NCBI RefSeq assembly: GCF_023159225.1 | Contig: NC_063168.1 | Location: forward strand, 55,841,398 to 55,905,397 | Source of the DNA: Perognathus longimembris pacificus | Lineage: Eukaryota > Chordata > Mammalia > Rodentia > Heteromyidae | Reading direction: 5' to 3' | Length of the DNA: 64,000 nucleotides | Part shown: positions 21,836-32,149 of the stretch, in pieces | Position numbering within the stretch: position 1 is the first letter of the stretch | Layout of the letters: each line of letters starts with the position of its first letter | Position numbers and translations under genes: made by a program | Notes under the pieces: generated by a model | What the model was told of the DNA's origin: nothing | What the model saw: the letters and a program-made list of their open reading frames with translations, nothing else | The model's database searches: none

Positions 21836-23489
21836 TTAGCTCTCAGGGTCTAATAAGCATTCTTCCTCTTACTTGATCCCAGTTTCCCCATCTGGTAATC
21901 AACTGCACATTCATAGTTTAGCACCCAGAGCCATCAACGCATTTTGGATCACCGAAATAGAAATGTATATCTTCCACATATCCCCACTACTAGAGTCCCT
22001 TGATAATCCAACTTATTTCTAAACTATGGGAGGGAGAGCGATGTCAGCATGATTCTTGGGCTTGTGTTCATTCTCTAGTGGGGAATGTAAACTGACAGTG
22101 CTAATATCCCAGCTTTCAGGGTTCAGATCATCCTCAGTGTACCAGAAAAACTGTTTTGATATAACTGAGCTGACCTTTATGTGCACTAAATTCTAAGTGC
22201 AAGTCGAGTTATATTATGTCTGGTCCCAGTGGTGCATGCAAAAAGCCTGAGAGCCTGAGAAAGGCTTCAGAGGGTTTATGGGTGCTTAAGCCTCGATCCT
22301 GAACATGTGAATCAAAGAAAAGCGTTGGATTTGCTGTGCACATGGCATGTTTTCCTCCTTCTAAAAGAGGACAATGTTAAATTGGTATTTTATGTTTTCC
22401 TGAAAGGTTTGAACTTGCAGAAGAAGCATTCAGTCAAACTAAAAGGTTTATGTCCTTCTGATAAAATACAGAATTGTATTCTCTGCCCTGCAGAACTCTT
22501 CACATCAAGAGAATTCTGAGAGCCAAACCAGAGTCTAAAAACATATAAAAACACATCGTGTCCCTAACATGGCCTGTTGCTGAAATTCCCAACAGTATAT
22601 TTGTCATATTAATGTGTACATTTTTCTTTCTTCACACAATTTAAAATAAACACAATATACACATATGTATGTATATATGCATATATATATTTTATAGGTT
22701 AGCTACAAAGTTATATAATTTACATACTATTATTCTACATAATTATATATTGTTATAACTAGCATCATTCATATAATGTTATAATATACATAAACATTTA
22801 TTTATGCATAAAATATTATACGTATGTATGTATAGTGTATAGAATAATGTTTTGACATAGGTATACATCATGGCATGGTCCAACTAAGGCAACCTACATA
22901 TCTATTACTGCACCTCCTTATTTTTGTATTTAATACATTTAAAATCTTGAAATTTTCAAGTGCAAAATGCATTGTCATTAACTCTAGTTACCATGATGTA
23001 TCAGAATCTAAACTTACTTTTTCTGATAAACTGAAATCTCATCTCCTGTGATTACCATGTCTCCACTCCACTTGTACAACTTTTTCTTAAAGTATTCAGA
23101 TGTGGAGAACTTTTACTCATTCTTGTGAACACAAATAAAACTCATTTTATACCACATTTATTGAGATGATGCTTAATTCAAATACTACAATCTTTACATG
23201 GTAAGTCTGTTTGTCATGTACCTGAATGTGTTAAACATTGCTTATAACAAGCATGCAGATTTTATCTCTTCTATCAAATAATGATGCCATTTAATTAGCC
23301 CATCTGACTGGATTACCTTATAAAAAATATATATACATATATATATAAACAGAAGCCATAATAATAATAATAGCTTCTAATTATGTAGTATTTAACAAGT
23401 CAATGCCTAATACTAATCAAGTATATTACTTATATTATTAAAACCTTAAGACGTGATATATATTATATGAATGTACAGATACACTGGAC
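21836..23489. other. Unique AT-rich DNA
   Basis: 22640-22860 and 23320-23480 are very AT-rich with alternating TA and CATATA tracts. No gene seen. Confidence 0.45.
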
Positions 23490-23655
23490 ATTGATGAACA
23501 TGAACTATACAACTAGTAGGTAGAGACAGGAGGGAGGGACTGGGAGAGAATGAGAAAACAGAAAACACTGTACAAAAGGAAATGTACCCAATACCTGGCT
23601 CATGTAATTGTAATCCCTCTGTATATCATCTCTATAATAACAATAAAGTAAAAAA
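23490..23655 (+). mobile_element. L1 3' end, sense, short
   Basis: Ends with the same block order as other L1 3' UTRs here: G/A-rich tract, 'aaggaaatgtacccaatacc', 'ctctgtatatcatc', then 'aataaagta' and an A-rich end. Confidence 0.75.
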
Positions 23656-23774
23656 AGAACTATATAAATATATCACTTTAACTGGTCCATGATCAATCAG
23701 TAGCCACAAAGATGACAATCTTCACTATTATATTTCTGTGTGTATATGTGTGTCTGTGTGTCTATGTGTGTGTA

Positions 23775-23985
23775 CGTGCTAGGCCTAAGCACTGTCCCTG
23801 AGCATCTTTTACTCAAGGCCAGTGCTCTACCACTTGAACCATAGCTCCACTTTAGCTTTTTGGTCATTTATTTGAGATAAGATTCTTAACTTTTCTGCCC
23901 AGACTGGCTTTGAATCACAATCCTCCGATCCCAGACTCTCAGTGGCTAGAATTACAGGCATGAGCCACCAGCACCTGGCTACTAT
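23775..23985 (-). mobile_element. 7SL-Geo SINE, antisense
   Basis: Antisense Geo ('cagtgctctaccacttgaac') and antisense 7SL-like head ('ggctagaattacaggcatg'). Preceded by a TG-rich stretch at 23739-23776. Confidence 0.85.
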
Positions 23986-24143
23986 TACATTTTCATGTTA
24001 GAGTTGCAACTTTGAGAACAAATGGTAAGCAGAACATACAGTCTGTGGGAACAAGGAGGAAGATCAAAAATAATCTGTTTGCTAGCATAATAGCATGGAT
24101 AAGGAAAAGTTTGGACCTCGATATTAAATTTCTGAAAGTTGTC

Positions 24144-24217
24144 TGGCACCAGTGGCTCATGCCTGTAATCCTAGCTCCACTGGAGACTGAGAACTGAAGA
24201 TAGAAATTCAAAGCCTG
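24144..24217 (+). mobile_element. 7SL-Geo SINE, left part (split by L1)
   Basis: First third of a 7SL-Geo SINE ('ggctcatgcctgtaatccta'), ending in the 16-bp L1 target duplication at 24202-24217. It continues after the L1 at 25752. Confidence 0.9.
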
Positions 24218-25735
24218 GTGGCATTACTGTGATTTTGTTTGTGGTCTTTTGGATAGATACCCAAAAGTGGGGCTGCTGGGTCATAGGGGAGTTCTATATT
24301 TAGCCTTCTGAGGAATCTCCATACTGCTTGCCAGAGTGGCTGAACCAGTTTACATTCCCACCAACAATGAAGTAGGGTTCCCTTTTGGCCACATCCCCTC
24401 CAACAATTGTTATTGTTAGTTTTCTTGATATAGGACATTCTTACTGGGGTGAGATGGAATCTCAATGTTGTTTTGATTTGCATTTCTTTTATGGCCAGTG
24501 ATGTACAGCACTTTTTCTTATGTCTCTTGGCCATTCTCATTTCCTCATCAGAGAGGTCTCTTTGTAAGTCTTTAGCCCACTTGATGAGGGGGCTATTGGT
24601 TCTTTTCGGTTTTGTTTTGGAAGAAGGTAATTTTTTTAGTTCTGCATATATTTTAGAGAGGAGGCCTTTGTCTGTTGAATGGCCGGTAAAGATCTTCTCC
24701 CAGTCTGTGGGTTTTCTGTTTATCTTGTGAGCTATGTCCTTTGCCATGCAGAAGCTCTGCAGTTTGATGCAGTCCCATTTGTCCAAACTTTCTTGGATTT
24801 GTAGCCTTTCTGGGTCATTGATAAGGAAGCTCCGTCCTGCGCCAAGGAGCCCAAGTGTTTCTCCTACTCCTTCCTTTAGTGTTTTCAGGGTGCCTGTTTT
24901 GATTTCGAGGTCTTTAATCCATTTGTAATTGATTTTGGTGCAGGGTGATATATAAGGATCACAGCACAATTTGTCATAGCTAGAATCTGGAACCAACCCA
25001 GATGCCCCTCAGTAGACGAATGGATCAGGAAAATGTGGTACATATACACAATGGAATTTTATGCCTCTATCAGAAAGAATGACATTGCCCCATTTGTAAG
25101 GAAATGGAAGGACTTGGAAAAAATTATACTAAGTGAAATGAGCCAGACCCAAAGAAACATGGACTCTATGGTCTCTCTTATTGGGAATAATTAATACAGG
25201 TTTAGGCAAGTCATAGCAGAACATCACAAGAGCCCAATAGCTATACCCTTATGAACACATAAGATGATGCTAAGTGAAATGAACTCCATGTTATGGAAAC
25301 GATTGTTATACCACAGTTGTAACTACTTTCAATGTCCCATCTGTATCTGTAGCTTCTATTATTGATGATGTTCTTGTATCACCTTCCTGTGGTTGTACCT
25401 ACACTATCTGTGTAATCTTATGTGAGTATATTAGAAACCGTGTGTACTGGTATTAGAAGTAGGAAATTGAAAGGGAATACCAAAATTGAGAGACACGGGG
25501 TAAAAAAAGACAAACAACTACAAAAGCAATACTTGCAAACCTGTTTGGTGTAAGTGAACTGAACACCTCGGCGGGGGGGGGGGGGGGGGGAAGGGAAAAG
25601 GGGAGGAGAGGGGAGTATGAGGGACAAGGTAACAAACAGTACAAGAAATGTATCCAATGCCTAACGTATGAAACTGTAACCTCTCTGTACATCAGTCTGA
25701 TAATAAAAATTTGAAAAAAAAAAAAAAAGAAAGAA
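24218..25735 (+). mobile_element. L1 with 5' inversion (twin priming)
   Basis: 24218-24960 is ORF2 C-terminal sequence in antisense; 24961-25735 is the downstream ORF2 end and 3' UTR in sense, ending in poly(A). Against the longer L1 in this window the antisense part corresponds to 46017-46757 and the sense part to 45998 down to 45242, so about 18 nt is missing at the junction. AGAAATTCAAAGCCTG flanks the whole (24202-24217, 25736-25751). The antisense part holds a 262-codon frame including CX3CX7HX4C (CWRGC...HCWWEC); its first codons cross the inversion and are artificial. The 3' UTR has a 19-nt G run near 25571. Confidence 0.95.
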
Positions 25736-25751
25736 AGAAATTCAAAGCCTG

Positions 25752-25890
25752 CCCAGGAAAGTCTGTGAGACTGTTGTCTCCAATTAACCAGCAAACAGCC
25801 AGAAGTGGGGCTGTGCTAGCACTAATGCACAAGCCTTCAACAGAATAGCTAAGGGGAAATGCCCAGGCCTGAGCTCAAGACCAGTACCAG
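25752..25890 (+). mobile_element. 7SL-Geo SINE, right part
   Basis: Continues the SINE started at 24144: 'cccaggaaagtctgtgagac', 'ctccaattaaccagc', then a shortened Geo half. Confidence 0.88.
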
Positions 25891-25988
25891 CAGGATAGAT
25901 GGATAGACAGACAGACAGACATATAAGGACGTGTACCTCAGAGTTCCCAAGCAAGGATCAGCACTGGCAAATGAAAGGCATTCTATGT

Positions 25989-26198
25989 TTTTTTTTTAGT
26001 TTTTAATTTCTTTATCATCAAAGTGAAGTACAGAGGGGTTACAGTTTCATACGTAAGGCAGTGAGTACATTTCTTATTCAATTTGTTACCCTCTCCCTCA
26101 TTTTCCCACACCTCCCCCTCTCCCTTTCCCTCTCCCCCGCCTCATGAGTTGTACAGTTGGTTTACAGCATACAGTTTTGTAAGTATTGCTGTTGCATT
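25989..26198 (-). mobile_element. L1 3' end, antisense, severely 5' truncated
   Basis: Poly(T) then the antisense L1 3' UTR ('gaagtacagaggggttac', CT-rich tract, 'tcatgagttgtacagtt'). Flanks share TGAA(A/G)GGCATT(C/T)T near 25974 and 26198, a target duplication. About 210 bp of L1. Confidence 0.88.
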
Positions 26199-26225
26199 GA
26201 AGGGCATTTTAAAAGGTGATCTATG

Positions 26226-26411
26226 GGCTGGAAATATGGCCTTGTGGCAAGAGTGCTTGCCTCATATGCATGAAGGCCTGGGTTTGATTCCTCAGCACCA
26301 CATATATAGAAAACAGCCAGAAGTGGCGCTGTGGCTCAAGTGGCAGAGTGCTAGCCTTGAGCAAAAAGAAGCCAGGCCCTGAGTTCAAGCTCCAGGACTG
26401 GCCAAAAAAGA
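26226..26411 (+). mobile_element. IDL-Geo SINE
   Basis: GGGCTGGAAATATGGCC left half, B box GGTTTGATTCC, Geo right half with an internal deletion before 'gccaggccctgagttcaag'. Flanked by AAAAGGTGATC(T/C)ATG at 26211-26225 and 26412-26426. Confidence 0.95.
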
Positions 26412-26426
26412 AAAAGGTGATCCATG

Positions 26427-27211
26427 CCTAACAACAACATTGGTGTCTCTTCCCTTTTCCAGGTTCTGCTGCATCTCCTGATTCTCTGGGTTGAGACAAG
26501 CTGGCTGCCCTTACAGACCCTTTTTCTCAGGCTGCCATCTTACCCACCACTCCTCTGCAGATAACGAGCAGGAGCAGACTCCCACCTCTGCAGCCACCCA
26601 TTCTCGCACACCCCATGCACCAGCTCAGCACCAAGGCCTACCCTCCAGGTGAAAAGATCCAGAGGGTGCTGCTAAGATCCCCTTTGCAAGCCTTCCTGCC
26701 TTGCCTAAGAGCAGCAATATATAACATGTGAAAGGATTTAAAGAAATATTTAGGAGACAGGCAACCAGGAAAAGAAGCAGAGGAGAAATACTGTACTCAC
26801 AGAGAGGAATATAAACACTTGTGAAATCTACCCTGAGGAAGAGAGACAACACCCCCTCCCCAGACTGATAGTTAACCAGTTAAGGATGCCTCATCTCCAC
26901 ATCCACCAAGCTGCCAGCAAGCCACAGATTAGCAACAGATAAAAGCTTTAAAGACTTTCAGGGCACTCTTTTTCTTGGAGCAGTACAGAGAAAAGCTCCA
27001 AAGCCAGAAAAAAAAGAAGTAGGGGAGAAAAACATATGGATGCTAGAAAAATATAAAGCCTCTGCTAGTTGTAGTTATAAAAATAAAATTAAATAATTAA
27101 AATTCAACATCCCAATTGCTGGCCATGGTAATGCAAAACCTCACCAAATACTTATTGTCCCTAAAACTACCCAACTTTCCACTAAAAGTTATAAAACATG
27201 ATAAAGATCAG
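26427..27211. other. Unassigned non-coding DNA, possibly old L1 5' region
   Basis: GC-richer than its surroundings to about 26.9 kb and lying directly upstream of old L1 ORF1-like sequence in the same orientation. It could be a decayed L1 5' UTR, but I do not recognise it. Confidence 0.3.
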
Positions 27212-27292
27212 AAAGATGAGCTAGGTACCCATGGCTCCTGCCTACAGTCCTAGCAACTCAGGACACTGGAAAGTGGGATTATCTGAAGATTA
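27212..27292 (+). mobile_element. 7SL-like SINE head fragment
   Basis: 'atggctcctgcctacagtcc' and 'agcaactcaggacactgg' match the 7SL-like head only; no Geo half follows. Confidence 0.55.
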
Positions 27293-28480
27293 ATCAAGGA
27301 ACTGAAAATACCTGTAATAAATATGCTCAGGATTCTCATGAAAAGGCACATGTCTGTTAGAGTGGTGATGTCACCAGAGAGATGAAGGTTATGCTAGAAA
27401 TCAAAACAACTGTGATGTGTTCTTCACTAGATTCGACACAGCTGAGGAAAGAACAAAACGCTAGGTCACAGAAATTTCCTAAGCTGAAAAGGGGAATGGA
27501 GAACAAGGATCAAAACACACAAGATCTGTGGGACAGAAAGAGAATGGTACACACATAGTATCATCAGAAGACCAAAAAAAAAAAAAAAATCACTGAGCAG
27601 AAAGAGACCACTGAGATCATGACAACAAAATTCCAAATTTAAGTGCAACAAAATGCACAGAAGTATATCCTACTCAGTCAAAAAGCAAAGAGAAAGTTTT
27701 GAAGAAAGCTTGAAAATAACTATAATGAGAAAAAGACAAGAATTATATCAGACTTCTCACGAGAAACCATTCAAACAAGAAGAGAGTGGAACAAAACCTT
27801 TAAAATGTTGAAATTTTAAAAAAGTAAATGCCAACCTAGAGTTCCAGATTCAGCAAAATTACCTCTCAAAAGTGAAATGAAAGGCCTTCCCAAGGGCTAG
27901 AAGCATAGCTCCCAGTTGTAGAGCAAATTTCCTAGCAAGTAAAGAAATATCTTGAGTTCAAAGTCCTAGTATAGCAAAAGAAGGAGGAGGAGGAGGAAAA
28001 AGAGAGAGGAGAGACAGAAAGAGAGAGAAAGAGAGAGAGAGAGAGAGAGGAGAGAGAAAGACCTCAAATAAACAAAAACAGAATCTATTGGCAGTAGAAT
28101 GGTCCTTCAAGAAATACTGAAAAGTTTTTGAGACCAAAAGAAAACCAGGCAGACAGAAACTTGAGTCTACATAAGAAAGAAATGATGTCAGAAAAGGAAT
28201 AAAGATTTCTAGAACTTCTTAACTGTTAAATAAAAGATAATTTCTTGAATCAATAATAGGAATAATAGCTTGAGTGATTATAGCATATGAACAAGGAAAA
28301 TGAATGGCACTAATGTCACAGAGATAGGAAAGAGTTATCGAGAACAATGTTGTGTAGTTTCCACACTACAAATGATATAGTATACTGTTATCTGAAGGCA
28401 ATCTTACACATACATTATAAACTTTTAGAGCAATGGAGGTGGGGGGTGTATTTGTAAAAGATATATAATCAATCTAACAA
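27293..28480 (+). mobile_element. Ancient L1, ORF1 end region, sense
   Basis: Blocks in the order expected of old mammalian L1 ORF1: 'cacagctgaggaaagaa', 'cttctcacgagaaaccattc', 'aatgccaacctagagttcca', 'attcagcaaaattacctctc', and past a SINE 'ccttcaagaaatactgaaa'. All frames are broken. Interrupted by an ID-like SINE at 27892-28052. Confidence 0.6.
27892..28052 (+). mobile_element. ID-like SINE with purine-rich tail
   Basis: Diverged tRNA-like body ('gggctagaagcatagctccc', 'gagttcaaagtcctag') followed by an A-rich then (AGG)n/(GA)n tail to about 28052. Confidence 0.6.
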
Positions 28481-28584
28481 GAGAAGAGATAAAATGGAAT
28501 CACATAAAATAAAACTAGAAATGGTAAAACAAGAAGGGAAATATAATTGAGGCCACAATACCTTGCTCTTCAGATGCCTTTCTT

Positions 28585-28956
28585 TTTTTATTTCTTCGTC
28601 TTCTTCTTCTTCTTCTTCTTCTTCTTCTTCTTCTTCTTCTTCTTCTTCTTCTTCTTCTTCTTCTTCTTCTTCTTCTTCTTCTTCTTCTTCTTCTTCTTCT
28701 TCTTCTTCTTCTTCTTCTTCTTCTTCTTCTTCTTCTTCTTCTTCTTCTTCTTCTTCTTCATCTTCTTCTTCTTCTTTTTGTGGCCAGTCCTCAGAGCCTG
28801 AGCACTGTCCTTGGCTTTTTTTTTGGCTCAAGGCTAGCACTCTGCCAATTCAGCCATAGCACCACTTCTGGCCTTTTCTATATATGTGGTGCTGAGGAAT
28901 CGAGCCCAGGGCCTCATGCATACAAGGCAAGCACTCTTGCCATATTCCCAGCCCCC
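28585..28956 (-). mobile_element. IDL-Geo SINE with giant (GAA)n tail
   Basis: 28777-28956 is an antisense IDL-Geo (antisense Geo, then 'atcgagcccagggcctcatg', then 'cccagcccc'). Its tail side is occupied by the (TTC)n tract. AGATGCCTTTCTT flanks SINE and tract together (28572-28584, 28957-28969), so the tract lies inside the insertion and replaced the poly(A) tail. Confidence 0.95.
28593..28776. repeat. (TTC)n / (GAA)n tract
   Basis: About 184 bp; the core 28599-28759 is roughly 53 uninterrupted TTC units, followed by one ATC interruption and more TTC. A pure purine/pyrimidine mirror-type sequence that can form intramolecular triplex. It creates long false open frames of Ser, Phe and Glu. 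Confidence 0.97.
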
Positions 28957-28969
28957 AGATGCCTTTCTT

Positions 28970-29299
28970 CTCTGTGTCTTGTCCCCTCTCCTCCTGTTAA
29001 TACATCATGCACTGGATTTAAGGGCCAATTCATATCTATCCAGCATGAGGAACACAGATTTGGGTAAGTGGTAGCACTCCTTCCATGGCATGAGCAAAGT
29101 CCTGATTTTAATTCCAGCTCAGCAAAAACAAACACAACATCAAGCTAAATCCAGTAAAATACTGCCTTGAGATCCTTAGCTTATGACATCTGAAAAGAAT
29201 TTCTGTCTCCATAAGTTCACATGTTGAGATTCTAAATTGTCATGAATTTTTAATGGCTATATTTTCGATGACAGAAATTGTGTGTGAGTTTGTTTGTTT
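28970..29299. other. Short unique interval between SINEs
   Basis: May continue the sequence interrupted by the SINE at 28585. A (TTTG)n run lies at about 29288-29309. No gene seen. Confidence 0.4.
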
Positions 29300-29309
29300 G
29301 TTTGTTTAT

Positions 29310-29498
29310 TGCCAGTCCTGGGGCTTGGACTCAGGGCCTGAGCACTGTTCCTGGCTTCTTTTCACTCAAGGTTAGCACTCTACCACTTGAGCCACAGTGC
29401 TACTTCTGGCTTTTTCTGTTTATGTGATGCTGAGGAATTGAACCCAGGGTTTCATGCATGCTAGGCAAGCACTCTACAGCTAAGCCATATTCCCAGCC
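29310..29498 (-). mobile_element. IDL-Geo SINE, antisense
   Basis: Antisense Geo ('gggcttggactcagggcctg', 'ctctaccacttgagccac') then antisense ID-like half ending 'ttcccagccc'. CAGAAATTGT is repeated on both sides (about 29272 and 29498). The tail side is the (TTTG)n run. Confidence 0.92.
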
Positions 29499-30547
29499 CA
29501 GAAATTGTATATCTCTATCACACATGTAACATGAAGTTTTGTGATATGTAGTTATTGTGTGTAATAAACACATGCATTGTAAAATGGTCAAATTTACCTA
29601 AAATGTGTTAGGTCACATTTTTGTTTTATATTAGGAAATCTCTTTGGTAGTTTTTAAGAATTTTTAATGAGATTGGTTATTAACTGCAGTCCTCATATGG
29701 TACTAATAGATCCCCTGAACATTTTCTCTTTTTTGTGATACTGATAACACTTTGCATTTATTAGGCTGGCACTCCACCCCTTGAGCCACAACCCCAGCCC
29801 TTTCTTGCTTTAGTTATGTTTTAGATAGTGTCCCCTGCTTTTGTGCCGGTATGCATCATCACTTAAGACTGTTGGAATTGTTCTTCTACCTAAAATTTTG
29901 TGTCCTTTGACCAACATTGCCCCACTCAAATCCACTCCCAGTCCCTGGTAATTAATAATCATCCTACATTTGCTTCTGTGAGTTTATTTTATCTTTAGAT
30001 GGACATGAATTGGTGGGGAGGCACTCTGACCTATAAAAATTGTGCCAGAAAACTGCCATCGTGATTGGGCATTGTATTGGTTCAGCTTTCTCTGTGTATC
30101 ACTTTTGTCCAGAAGGAGGGCAAGGCAAAAGAGCTCCCTGTCAAGACATGGCATTTCTGATTCTTGTCCATTGTCAGCTTCACTGTGAGAAGCAGTGATT
30201 TTACTTCTTAATATGATTACAGGTTTTTAATCTGCATCTTACCAGGTGTTCAAACAGGTCAGAAGTGAGAAACATTAGTCAGGCTCTTCACTCCTGTCTG
30301 TTCCCACAGCACTCTCATCCTATTTAGTCCTTCAAGGTAAGAACACTGTCCACAAGGGAATGCTAAAACCATCAACATTCTCTTCACATCAAAGAAAAGG
30401 AAGGGACACAAGAGAAGCTATAAGAATGAGACCTCTTTGCTCTCCCAAGATAGCCCTACTCTCTGGGAAAAAGGACTATCTGTGTACCTTAATTTCCCTA
30501 CCTGAATTTCCTAGTCCTGGTGTCAGAGAGAAAGGAAGAAGACGACT
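29499..30547. other. Mostly unique DNA with a SINE scrap
   Basis: 29755-29805 is a short antisense tRNA-like SINE remnant ('ccttgagccacaaccccagc'). The rest shows no feature. Confidence 0.45.
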
Positions 30548-30985
30548 GTATTAGTTTCCTATCCCTGATGTAACAAATTTCCAAAAGTTGATAACTTAAA
30601 ATGACACAACTGTATTCTCTCACAAGTCTGGAAATGCAGTGTTTAAAATAAGGAGGGGCTGGTCCTTTTCTAGGCTGCTTTCATGCTTTTTCTGGCTTGC
30701 AGAAGAAGACTGAGACCACCCCAATTGCTCTGAACTCCTCCATTCTCTTGCTTCCATTCCATATTTCCTATTTCTTAGCACCCTTCTATAGTCAAATACC
30801 ATCCTCACCTCCCATTACCATGGCACACATGATTATATTTGGGGCCCAAGAATTCTGTCTCAACATCTTTAACGTATCTATATAAGTCCCTTTTGTCATG
30901 TAAGGAGACATTCACAGGTTCCCAGTAATACTATCATATACTCCATATCTTTAGGACCATTTTTCAGCCTGCCAAAAGTTGATCA
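30548..30985 (+). mobile_element. Ancient mammalian interspersed repeat (copy 2)
   Basis: 'ctgtattagtttcctatccc' start, 'gtaacaaatttcc', and 'catgtaaggagacattcac' / 'aggttcccagtaat' near the end. Same family and orientation as 6105-6560. Confidence 0.65.
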
Positions 30986-31734
30986 CCACATGCCTCTGGA
31001 TCTAGCCATACAGAGGCAGCATGAAATCTATAATGAAACTTAAACCCAAAGCTTAGAACAGAGCTTTGCATTAGCTCCACAGGATGTCAGAAGTGAAGAA
31101 AAAGTTCACTCTGATTTCCTGTTAGACAAGATGTAGTCACAAGCAATGATGATAAGTGTTTGCCTCCTTTGTTTTACAAAATGAGGAAGTCAGCTGTCAT
31201 CATGCTCCTTAATCCTGAAAAGTTCTACAGACACTAATTGCAAACTAGATGTTGCCTTCATAAAATTTCACCATTAATAACAGTAGGCAGAACTTTGGTT
31301 ATTTTTCAATGTGAATGTTTATCTTTGAAAAGAGAGGAAAAACAAGTTTATTTTCCCTTGAATGTTGGACAGGTTGTCATAATTTCAGGGCAACAATACG
31401 CCTGAACTTTTAAGAATTTATTTTAGGGTATGAGGATGTCTTTGACACATATTCCTGACATCTTGGGAGCTAAGGCCTGGTATTATTAGAAAGAGGTCTT
31501 GAAAAAGCAAATCAAGTTGGTTTGTTTTCATCTGAAGGGGAGGGCAGAGTGAGTGCCAAATTATTGGACAAAATACAGACAGAAATGACATTTATAAAAT
31601 TGTAATGATGGATACCATTGGCACAGACCAGTAAGAATCAATGGCAGGTAAAAATAAATCTCACATTCTTGCTTGCATGTACCTATTGCTATCAACTTGG
31701 AACAAGAAGCCAAATTGTCTCACTGGCTTTCACC

Positions 31735-31735
<1 letters not shown>
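30986..31735. other. Unique non-coding DNA
   Basis: No coding or repeat signal recognised. Confidence 0.4.
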
Positions 31736-31776
<41 letters not shown>

Positions 31777-31811
31777 TTTTCTCTCTTTCTCTCTGTCTCT
31801 CTTTCTCTCTC

Positions 31812-31847
<36 letters not shown>

Positions 31848-31855
31848 ACACACAC
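31736..31855. repeat. (CT)n(CA)n compound microsatellite
   Basis: CT-rich run with TTT and G interruptions to 31816, then about 19 CA units with one TA. Gives several false low-complexity frames. Confidence 0.95.
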
Positions 31856-32149
31856 AGCCTGTTGGTACTTTTGGTCCAGTATTGTTAATATTTCTGGGTT
31901 TTCTTTTGGCACTGCAGTTTATGTAAGTACTTAAAATGTTTTTGTGAAGCCATTCACAGGGATAAAGAATTTTTAAAACTCCAAAAATATCTTCTTTGAA
32001 GAGGTATAGCTTTCCTTTTGGATATTAGAATGGAGATAAAGTTGAGAACTGGGAATTTAATGACCAAGATAACCAGTAACGGTGTCCCTTTTCATGAGAT
32101 TTTTTTAAAAAAGGTTCCCCCAAATAGGGAAAGATGAAGTAAAACTCTC
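31856..32149. other. Unique non-coding DNA
   Basis: AT-rich. Ends in a CT-rich stretch at the L1 junction. Confidence 0.4.

Noticed and set aside
24208..24996. A 262-codon minus-strand frame that could be called an L1 ORF2 fragment with its own start
   Set aside because: Its first dozen codons come from the other strand of the 3' segment across the inversion junction, so the start is artificial. Reported as L1 only.
28469..28859. Open frames of 84-123 codons rich in Glu, Phe or Ser
   Set aside because: All are products of the (TTC)n/(GAA)n tract read in different frames and strands.
31618..31934. Leu/Ser/His-rich frames of 71-102 codons
   Set aside because: Generated by the (CT)n(CA)n microsatellite.
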